IMG/VR virus record: IMGVR_UViG_3300043437_000652 | Coordinates: 1 to 33,432 of that record | Source: a virus | DNA length: 33,432 bases | Reading direction: 5' to 3' (one strand) | Shown: one piece after another, positions 6,577-12,227 of the stretch | Layout of the letters: each line of letters begins with the position of its first letter | Position numbering within the stretch: position 1 is the first letter of the stretch | The notes under the pieces: generated by a model | Seen by the model: the letters and a program-made list of their open reading frames with translations, nothing else | What the model was told of the DNA's origin: nothing | The model's database searches: none | Translations under genes and position numbers: made by a program

Positions 6577-6794
6577 CGTATTGTATTTGAATTTTCACCC
6601 AACTTGCAAAGCGTCATCATGTATTCTTCGTGGTCTTGGCCTATGACAACGCTTACATGCTTCGCAATATTTTCACCCTTGCGATGACGCTTCACAAGTT
6701 CGTCAATGACTGCTTGCATTGTCTTGAATTTTGTTTTCTTCAAGTAAAGTTGCAAACGTTCGTGGTGGTATTCGTCAATGTTGTTTGACTTCAT
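6573..6794 (-). CDS. Small early protein (73 aa)
   Basis: A 73-residue protein with a basic helical middle (LQLYLKKTKFKTMQAVIDELVKRHRK cut here into two helices) that resembles a short ribbon or helix DNA-binding region in character only. The start lies 20 bases inside the preceding DnaA-like gene, and the stop overlaps the following start. No recognised family. Coupled translation suggests it works with its neighbours in replication or control. Confidence 0.6.
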   Translation of the reverse strand: MKSNNIDEYHHERLQLYLKKTKFKTMQAVIDELVKRHRKGENIAKHVSVVIGQDHEEYMMTLCKLGENSNTIR

Positions 6795-7305
6795 TTGGTG
6801 TGCTTGCTGTTCTTGCTTTCAATGTAACCAGTCTTTGCCAAACGCAACCAAATTGTTTATGAACCAATGCTTCTGCAAAAGGTAAAAGCAAACTAAAAAG
6901 TTTTTCGTTTCCAATTTTATTTTCAATAGCGTGTATCGCATAAAGAATTTGCGAATGCTTCAGCCAAGGCATGTACTGTGTACAGAGTTCTTTCAATGTA
7001 ATTTTTTTCGTTACTACAAACTCATAATACAAAGCATACGAAGCAAGAAATTGTGCAAATGAAACGTCCTTGTTTTTGTTTCTATTCGTACGAATGTCAA
7101 TGCCTGTTTTTTCTTGAACAATGTCGCAAACAGTATTAAAGACTTCTGGTGACAAAGTTCTTCCGCTGTCTTTCCAAACTTCTTTTGCTTGCTTCTTTCC
7201 TTTTAAGTTTAGTAATGGGTACAGCAAGCGCGTTGCTTCTTCTCGGTGGTCTTCATTTACAAACGCACCCAGTACGTCATGCAAATTGTGTTGTGTTTTT
7301 TTCAT
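6775..7305 (-). CDS. DnaA domain-IV-like DNA-binding protein
   Basis: A 176-residue protein, the first gene of the leftward block. Residues about 58-135 follow the layout of the DnaA C-terminal DNA-binding domain: an entry helix with TGID (VCDIVQEKTGID), a basic loop RTNRNKNKD, the helix FAQFLASYALYYEF, then TLKELCTQY and a signature-like segment HSQILYAIHAIENKI (117-131), matching the DnaA HTTVLHA(CR)KI pattern in spacing. No AAA+ ATPase domain is present; the N-terminal 50 residues and the C-terminus are of unknown fold. It could bind a phage origin or the adjacent palindromic promoter. The match is by pattern, without alignment. Standing next to the divergent promoter, it is a good candidate for an early regulator or origin binder. 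Confidence 0.65.
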   Translation of the reverse strand: MKKTQHNLHDVLGAFVNEDHREEATRLLYPLLNLKGKKQAKEVWKDSGRTLSPEVFNTVCDIVQEKTGIDIRTNRNKNKDVSFAQFLASYALYYEFVVTKKITLKELCTQYMPWLKHSQILYAIHAIENKIGNEKLFSLLLPFAEALVHKQFGCVWQRLVTLKARTASTPNEVKQH

Positions 7306-7366
7306 TTGTAAAATAATTTTATTCGATTACATTTGCAAATGTAGTGAAAACAAAAGCCAACACAAG
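7305..7366. promoter_or_regulatory. Divergent promoter pair sharing a 16-bp palindrome
   Basis: TACATTTGCAAATGTA at 7328-7343 is a perfect palindrome. Read either way it begins with TACATTTG, an exact TAnnTTTG -7 box. Rightward, TTTG at 7305-7308 lies exactly 19 bases upstream, giving an ideal TTTG-N19-TACATTTG promoter. Leftward, CTTG (7366-7363) lies 19 bases upstream of the other box. Transcription would start about 25 bases before each first gene. Because the two -7 boxes abut, two polymerases could not open them at once. Confidence 0.75.
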
Positions 7367-7926
7367 TGAAAAATTGTTTGGACATTGAAGTCGAAAAGCA
7401 TTACAAAACTTGGTTGCGTTTTGCACGCGGTCTTGTAAAAAGCAATGTGAATGGACAAGACTTGCTTGGCGAAGTTCTATTAAATGTCATAAGCAAACAG
7501 AAAGCAAAAGCGGAACAACTTGCATGCGAAGAAAAACTTTTTTGGTATGTCAACAAAGCAATTTATTTGACTGCGCGAAATTCAACCAGTCGTTATTCAA
7601 TACAGTACACACGCTATGCAAACAACTGGAATGAAAATTCAAATAAGCACAATGAAGAACGCGAAGAAGTTTGGCTTGGCTCACGACTTGACAACGAATA
7701 CTTGGACGCATACATTTCACTCATGCCACAACTTGACGCAATTGTTTTACGTTTGTATATGCTGGACGACTTCGATTACCAAGACGTAAGCACACAAACT
7801 GGAATACCTATCAAAGACCTTTACAAATTAGTTGAAAACGCAATAAATAAAATACGACGCAATGCAAACGCTTACCGTTCCACTTCAAGTACAACAGACA
7901 CGAATGCAAATTTGCCAGACGTGTAA
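7366..7926 (+). CDS. ECF-like RNA polymerase sigma factor
   Basis: A 186-residue protein that reads as a small sigma-70-family (ECF-type) factor. Residues about 10-80 fit region 2 (HYKTWLRFARGLVKS, then GQDLLGEVLLNVIS and a WYVNKAIYLTARN helix). Residues about 112-165 fit region 4 (LMPQLDAIVLRLYMLDDF, then YQDVSTQTGIPIKDLYKLVENAINKIRR, split here to show the helix-turn-helix). The start is GTG at 7366, about 25 bases after the predicted transcription start. As the first rightward gene it probably reprograms host polymerase to phage late genes, though it could also be a divergent DNA-binding protein. The C-terminal 18 residues are polar, and the gene's end overlaps the next gene. Confidence 0.7.
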   Translation: MKNCLDIEVEKHYKTWLRFARGLVKSNVNGQDLLGEVLLNVISKQKAKAEQLACEEKLFWYVNKAIYLTARNSTSRYSIQYTRYANNWNENSNKHNEEREEVWLGSRLDNEYLDAYISLMPQLDAIVLRLYMLDDFDYQDVSTQTGIPIKDLYKLVENAINKIRRNANAYRSTSSTTDTNANLPDV

Positions 7927-8377
7927 ACATTACAAGAAACATACGCGCAGTTGTGGGACACTTGTCTTTGGTCGCACGCTGAAACCAGAAGAAATTGAAG
8001 AAGCCAAAAAAGAAAACAACATAAAGCATTACAAAAAGAAAGTTCGCTTGTGTGGTTGCTTCTTACCAGCAAAAACATTTGGCATATTTGAAGCCTGTCC
8101 AATTAGTAAATGGGGCGTGCATGCATTAAGCGAAGAAGAACTAAAACAAATTGTTTCTTTCGTTGATACGCTTCCCATAGTTGGAACATACAACGGAGAA
8201 ACAGTAAGGCAGTTGAATGTCTGGTATAAACTATTGACTGGCTCACGCAAAAATATTTCTACTTGTCCAAACTGTGTGCGCGAAACCGTTCGCACCTTTC
8301 GACGTGAAATAAAGAAATACAAACAAGAACTTTTAAACGAAGAAAATAATGCCGATACCAACACCGAAACCGAATGA
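7862..8377 (+). CDS. Cysteine-rich, probably zinc-binding protein
   Basis: A protein of up to 171 residues whose cysteines are paired like zinc ligands: CQTCKHY near 18-21, a CG at 31, CGCF near 64-66, CPIS at 80, and CPNC at 137-140. It may bind one or two zinc ions. The frame overlaps the sigma-like gene by 65 bases; a start at ATG 7901 (MQICQTC) would cut the overlap to 26 bases and is quite possible. The C-terminus is helical and charged. Similar cysteine-patterned proteins occur near terminase genes in Bacteroidetes phages, but I know of no function. Being coupled to the sigma gene, it may help in late control. Confidence 0.65.
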   Translation: MQTLTVPLQVQQTRMQICQTCKHYKKHTRSCGTLVFGRTLKPEEIEEAKKENNIKHYKKKVRLCGCFLPAKTFGIFEACPISKWGVHALSEEELKQIVSFVDTLPIVGTYNGETVRQLNVWYKLLTGSRKNISTCPNCVRETVRTFRREIKKYKQELLNEENNADTNTETE

Positions 8378-8495
8378 AGAAAAGAACGCGTTTATTGCGC
8401 GTTGTATGTCAGATGAAAAAATGTTGCAAGAATTTCCAGAAGCAGCACAACGTCTCGCAGTTTGTCAAACACAATTAAAACAAAATAAAAAATGA
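8349..8495 (+). CDS. Small phage protein (48 aa) with RCM-FP-AVC pattern
   Basis: A 48-codon frame beginning MPIPTPKPNEEKNAFIARC. The spaced pattern P-x-P, then FIARCM, then a lysine/methionine segment, EFPEAAQRLAVC and a short basic tail is one that recurs in Bacteroidetes phage proteins, often as a short gene or fused to a head-maturation protein. Here it stands alone. Its start overlaps the previous gene by 29 bases and its stop overlaps the next start (ATGA), so it is clearly in the operon. Role unknown; it may bind a capsid protein or metal through the two cysteines. Confidence 0.65.
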   Translation: MPIPTPKPNEEKNAFIARCMSDEKMLQEFPEAAQRLAVCQTQLKQNKK

Positions 8496-9049
8496 ATACA
8501 ACAGTAATGAAGTTGAAGGAAATAAAATTAAACCCTTCAAACCCACGCGTCATTAAAGATGAAAAATTTCAGCAACTCGTAAAGTCAATTAAAGACTTTC
8601 CGCAAATGCTTTCTATTCGACCTATTGTAGTCAACGAAGACATGGTTGTTCTTGGTGGCAATATGCGATTACGTGCTTGCCAAGAAGCAAGGTTGAAAGA
8701 AGTTCCAGTCATTATCGCAAACGAACTAACGCCAGAACAACAACGCGAGTTTATCATTAAAGACAATATTGGTTTTGGTCAATGGGATTGGGACATGCTG
8801 GCGAACGAATGGGATGCAACAGAACTTGAAGAATGGGGCTTGGAAACAAATTTTATGAACGAAGACTTGCCGCTTGAAGAAGTGCAAGAAAGTGATACGC
8901 TGGAAGCAGTTGTTGTAATTGGCGTAAACAGCATTCAGGACATTGACAAACTTACTGACTTTTATAGTTTAGAAGAAACCACACTATCAACTGAAATGCG
9001 AAACAAATTAGCAAAACAACGCAAGGTCTATGTCTTCAAACCAGAATAA
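8492..9049 (+). CDS. ParB/Srx-fold (ParB-like nuclease domain) protein
   Basis: A 185-residue protein whose first 115 residues are a ParB-like (sulfiredoxin-fold) domain: KLKEIKLNPSNPR (7-19), RPIVVNEDMVVLGG (43-56), then GGNMRLRACQ (55-64), which stands where ParB proteins have GERRxRA and is the expected nucleotide-binding loop. The chain then runs through VPVIIANELT and a WDWD/WDATELEEWGL region that phage relatives share, often next to DNA modification enzymes. The last 60 residues are unrecognised. Such proteins can bind CTP or ATP, cleave DNA or guide a modification enzyme; which applies is not visible. It overlaps the glycosyltransferase gene by 20 bases. Plausible as the DNA-targeting partner of that enzyme. 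Confidence 0.75.
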   Translation: MNTTVMKLKEIKLNPSNPRVIKDEKFQQLVKSIKDFPQMLSIRPIVVNEDMVVLGGNMRLRACQEARLKEVPVIIANELTPEQQREFIIKDNIGFGQWDWDMLANEWDATELEEWGLETNFMNEDLPLEEVQESDTLEAVVVIGVNSIQDIDKLTDFYSLEETTLSTEMRNKLAKQRKVYVFKPE

Positions 9050-9977
9050 AAAACTCGTCGCAATACTTGGTGGCAGACTATATGAAAACAGTCTAACGCT
9101 TCGTCAATTTTTAATACCGAGCATTCGCAAAAAACTTCAAGAAGAAAATATTGACTTTGTAATTGCAACAAATAATAAGAAGGCGGCAAGTCAATTTAAA
9201 CAATTGAATGAAGTCAAAGTATTGGAATGTTCAGACGAATTTCACCAGTCGTTTATAAATAGACAACGCGAAGAAAAACCAAACTTGGGTGCCGAAACTC
9301 GCGAAATAATTAACCAATATGCCATCGAAAACAATTACGAATATGTGTTGTATTTGGATGACAACATAACAAAACTATTGTATACAAAGAATGGCAAAAG
9401 ACTTCTGTTCAAAAGACATCGGCACTTATCATTTTATCATACAATGATGCTATTGTTTTCGTTAGCTGAAAACACTAACGCTGGTGCAGTCGGTATGGAA
9501 ATGGGTGCGTTCGCTCCAAAAAATGGTGCAACACCAAGGCTGTCAGTTGGTTTTGCATATAGTTTTTTTGTGCAAAAAGTTGATAAGAATTTTGTTTTTG
9601 AAAACGCAACAGAAGAAGACATTTTGATGAACATATACAATGGCAATAACAAGAAACCAAGTTTGTTATTGCGCAACTTGACAACGTATTCGAAGACTGG
9701 TAAAAAAAATGCTGGTGGTGGAAACAGAAAACTATACAACGAGATGCTGAAAGAAAACAAGCGCGGCACTTACATAAACAAAATGTTCCCACACATATAC
9801 ACTATGAAAGTTAGTTACAATGTTATAAGTAGCACAAACCAGAAGACGCCTTTTCTTCAGCACAAACACACGCTAAAAAAACCAAAAGAGTGGGACGGCT
9901 ATGCTCAATATGATAAAGCAAAAGTGTACAACATCATAAGAGAATACCAAAAAACAATTGAAACAAACTTTTTATGA
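9030..9977 (+). CDS. Putative glycosyltransferase, possibly TAGT/GREB1-like
   Basis: A 315-residue protein with a GT-A-like layout: an N-terminal nucleotide-sugar strand (KLVAILGG at 8-15), a conserved GAETREIINQYA helix (87-98), the metal-binding-like YVLYLDDNI (105-113, LDD at 109-111), and an EEDILM acidic motif near 195-200 where GT-A enzymes place the acceptor base. The helix-then-DD arrangement is what I recall of the TET-associated glycosyltransferase (TAGT) family, whose phage members are proposed to glycosylate modified DNA bases. The C-terminal third is basic (KKNAGGGNRK). It overlaps both neighbours, a ParB-like gene and a sugar mutase. No hydroxylase or modified-nucleotide synthase is in the genome, so its acceptor is unknown; protein or glycan decoration remains possible. 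Membership of the glycosyltransferase class is more certain than TAGT. Confidence 0.58.
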   Translation: MSSNQNKKLVAILGGRLYENSLTLRQFLIPSIRKKLQEENIDFVIATNNKKAASQFKQLNEVKVLECSDEFHQSFINRQREEKPNLGAETREIINQYAIENNYEYVLYLDDNITKLLYTKNGKRLLFKRHRHLSFYHTMMLLFSLAENTNAGAVGMEMGAFAPKNGATPRLSVGFAYSFFVQKVDKNFVFENATEEDILMNIYNGNNKKPSLLLRNLTTYSKTGKKNAGGGNRKLYNEMLKENKRGTYINKMFPHIYTMKVSYNVISSTNQKTPFLQHKHTLKKPKEWDGYAQYDKAKVYNIIREYQKTIETNFL

Positions 9978-11077
9978 AAATACTAATTGTTGGCAGCGGT
10001 TTGTCTGGTGCAACTATTGCACGCCTCGCAGCAGAAGACGGACACGAAATTACTGTAATTGATAAACGAGAACATATTGGTGGAAATGTATACGACTACG
10101 TTGACGAAGAAACCAAAATACGAATAAGCAAATATGGCGTTCACATTTTTCATACGTCAAAGGAAAAGGTATGGGAGTTCGTAAACAAATACGAAGAATG
10201 GATTCCATACAAGCACAAAGTTTTGAGTTATGTTTTTGGCCGCTATTTGCAAATACCAGTAAACATTAGTACGCTGAACGAAGTCTACAACAAGGAAATA
10301 AAAACAGAAGCAGATGCAAAAAAATTCTACGACATAATACAGTACAAAGGCGAAATAAAAAATAGCGAGGACGCAGCTAAGGCGAGAGTTGGTTCACACC
10401 TTTATGAATTGCTTTTTAAAAACTACACAATAAAACAATGGGATAAACACCCAAGCCAGTTAGAGGCGTCCGTATTGGAGCGTATACCGTATCGAACAGA
10501 CTTCAATGACAGATACTTCAATGACACATACGAAGGTCTTCCAAAGAACGGTTACACCACATTCGTTACAAATATATTGCAGCATGAAAACATAAATGTA
10601 TTGTTGAATACAGAGTACGTAAGCGAAATGCAAAACGAATACGACGTTGTATTTTTTACTGGAAAAATTGACACGTACTTCAAAGAAAAATTTGGCAAAC
10701 TCGAATACAGGTCTTTGCGTTTTGAGTTTGAGAAACTGGAAATGAAACAATACCAACCATACGCACAAATAAACTATCCAGAGAAAAGACACGAATGGAC
10801 GCGAATAATTGAATACAAACACTTGTACCCTTTTGACAGTAGGCAAACAATAATTGCACGCGAATACAGTACGTCAGAAGGCGAAGAATATTATCCAGTG
10901 CCAACGGCAGAAAATAGAAACACATATTTGCAATACCAAAAGGAAGCAGAAGAAACCGAAAAAAACAATAACGTGTATTTCGTAGGACGACTTGCAAACT
11001 ACAAGTACATGAATATGGACGAAGCAATAGAAAACGCCATGAATGCTTACGATAGGTTCAAAACAAAAATTAATTAA
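9974..11077 (+). CDS. glf: UDP-galactopyranose mutase
   Basis: A 367-residue flavoenzyme that interconverts UDP-galactopyranose and UDP-galactofuranose. Motifs follow the family closely: FAD-binding ILIVGSGLSGATIA (3-16), IDKREHIGGNVYDY (29-42), the active-site KYGVHIFHT (53-61), YTIKQWDKHPSQL (151-163), RIPYRTDFNDRYFNDTYEG (170-188) with the YFND segment, and a C-terminal GRLANYKYMNMDEAIENAM in the substrate-closing region. Length and order are normal and no key motif appears broken. The ATG overlaps the glycosyltransferase stop (ATGA), so the two are made together; the transferase would then use a furanose sugar. UDP-arabinopyranose could be an alternative substrate. The enzyme is rare in phages, which makes the pairing notable. 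Confidence 0.9.
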   Translation: MKILIVGSGLSGATIARLAAEDGHEITVIDKREHIGGNVYDYVDEETKIRISKYGVHIFHTSKEKVWEFVNKYEEWIPYKHKVLSYVFGRYLQIPVNISTLNEVYNKEIKTEADAKKFYDIIQYKGEIKNSEDAAKARVGSHLYELLFKNYTIKQWDKHPSQLEASVLERIPYRTDFNDRYFNDTYEGLPKNGYTTFVTNILQHENINVLLNTEYVSEMQNEYDVVFFTGKIDTYFKEKFGKLEYRSLRFEFEKLEMKQYQPYAQINYPEKRHEWTRIIEYKHLYPFDSRQTIIAREYSTSEGEEYYPVPTAENRNTYLQYQKEAEETEKNNNVYFVGRLANYKYMNMDEAIENAMNAYDRFKTKIN

Positions 11078-11102
11078 CTACAAAATTCAACACAATAAAA
11101 AA

Positions 11103-11438
11103 ATGAGCGCAACAGAAACCAGAAAAAAAGCAATGATACAAGCGTTAGAAAAGTCGCTTGGAGTTGTAACTACTGCCGCACGTCAAGTTGGAATTGAGCG
11201 TACGACTCATTATGTCTGGATGAAAGAAGACGCAGAATACAAAGAAGCAGTGCAAAGTATAGAAGACATTGCGCTTGACTTTGTAGAAACAAAATTGCAT
11301 ACGCTTATTCAAAACGAAGATACTGCCGCAACAATTTTCTACCTAAAAACAAAAGGAAAGAAACGCGGTTACATTGAGCGTCAAGAATTAACTGGAAGCG
11401 AAGGCGCACCAATAATTCATATTGCTGGAAATTTGTAA
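11103..11438 (+). CDS. Terminase small subunit-like HTH protein
   Basis: A 111-residue helix-turn-helix protein of the kind used as small terminase in many phages. The N-terminal part (ETRKKAMIQALEKSLGVV, then TTAARQVGIERTTHYVWMKED) is a clear HTH with a tryptophan in the recognition region, followed by an oligomerisation-like helix (YKEAVQSIEDIALDFVETKL) and NEDTAATIFYLKTKGKKRGY, which is common in phage small terminases. I start at 11103, where the ATG follows a CAATAAAAAA leader; the frame is open farther upstream but that part overlaps the mutase gene. It would mark phage DNA for packaging. The large subunit is on the opposite strand 5 kb away. Confidence 0.72.
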   Translation: MSATETRKKAMIQALEKSLGVVTTAARQVGIERTTHYVWMKEDAEYKEAVQSIEDIALDFVETKLHTLIQNEDTAATIFYLKTKGKKRGYIERQELTGSEGAPIIHIAGNL

Positions 11439-11460
11439 GACCAAACACATTCTAAATAAA

Positions 11461-12057
11461 ATGGAAAGAACGTATTCAATACCACAAAGAATTTCCGACG
11501 TAACAGTACAACAGTTCGTTGCGTTTCATACATTAAAGACAGACGTTGCGCGTGCCGCAGTTGCAACAGGAAAGAAGACAAGCGAAGTTGAAGGTTTGAC
11601 GTTCCATGCAATTGACACAATTGTAACTTTGTTTGAAGAAGTCTGCGAACAAAAGACTGCCAAGCACGAACAAACATTTACGATTGGTGCAATGCGTTTG
11701 GGTTTCATTCCAGACTTAAATTCAATGACGTTCCGCGAATACGTCGACCTTGAAATGTTATCGCAAGCCGTGTGGACCAAGGACGGAATAAATTACAAAG
11801 AACTTCCGCGCTTGCTTGCAATTCTGTTTCGACCAGTCAAAAGAAAACTTGGCGTGCATTACGAACTGGAAGAATACGACGCTGGAAAAATTGAGCGTTA
11901 CATTTATTTTATAAACCAAATGACACTTGACCGCGTGAATGGCGCACTTGTTTTTTTTTCGAATGTCGTAAAGGAATTGTACAACAGTTCGCAAGTTTAT
12001 TTAATGCAACAGATGAAAGCGAAGATGACGGAAGCAGCGCAGTTGCAAGTGGACTAA
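11461..12057 (+). CDS. Tail assembly chaperone, short form (gpG-like)
   Basis: A 198-residue protein read as the unshifted tail-assembly chaperone. It starts MERTYSIPQRISDVTVQQF and has a long helical body with the EYVDLEMLSQAVW and ELPRLLAILFRPVKRK segments seen in Bacteroidetes phage chaperones. Such proteins coat the tape measure and guide tail tube growth. The ATG follows a TTCTAAATAAA leader. The gene contains a T9 run at codons 164-167, and the -1 frame beyond it stays open into the next segment (see the longer product). Assignment rests on position, size and the frameshift layout rather than on sequence motifs alone. Confidence 0.72.
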   Translation: MERTYSIPQRISDVTVQQFVAFHTLKTDVARAAVATGKKTSEVEGLTFHAIDTIVTLFEEVCEQKTAKHEQTFTIGAMRLGFIPDLNSMTFREYVDLEMLSQAVWTKDGINYKELPRLLAILFRPVKRKLGVHYELEEYDAGKIERYIYFINQMTLDRVNGALVFFSNVVKELYNSSQVYLMQQMKAKMTEAAQLQVD

Positions 12058-12227
12058 ACAAATGGGGCTGGTACAATGTACTTGAAACAATTGCCGAACG
12101 TGACATAACAAAGTTCAAAAACATTCTTGACTTGCCAGTCAAAGAAGTATTGGTTCATATGGCATACATACGTGACTACAACGCAGAACAAAAACAACTT
12201 TTAAAACGCAGTTACAAAAATGTTTAA
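11461..12227 (+). CDS. Tail assembly chaperone, frameshifted long form (gpGT-like)
   Basis: A -1 frameshift at the T9 run (11951-11959) extends the chaperone to about 255 residues. After the shift, the frame is open through ECRKGIVQQFASLFNATDES, an acidic/serine linker, and then KWGWYNVLETIAERDITKF with LDLPVKEVLVHMAYIRDYN, which is the usual second-half (gpT-type) module of Bacteroidetes phage chaperones. This module has no start codon of its own, since the frame runs back to a TGA just before the T run. The stop at 12225-12227 overlaps the next ATG by 8 bases. The T domain is expected to bind the tail tube protein. Frameshift efficiency cannot be read from the sequence. Confidence 0.8.
11950..11959 (+). 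other. Programmed -1 frameshift site (G-T9)
   Basis: GTT TTT TTT T in the chaperone frame lets both tRNAs re-pair after a one-base slip backward. An upstream TGA in the -1 frame lies about 20 bases before, and the zero-frame stop lies about 96 bases after, so the shift must occur in this interval and the T run is the only slippery sequence in it. Confidence 0.78.
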
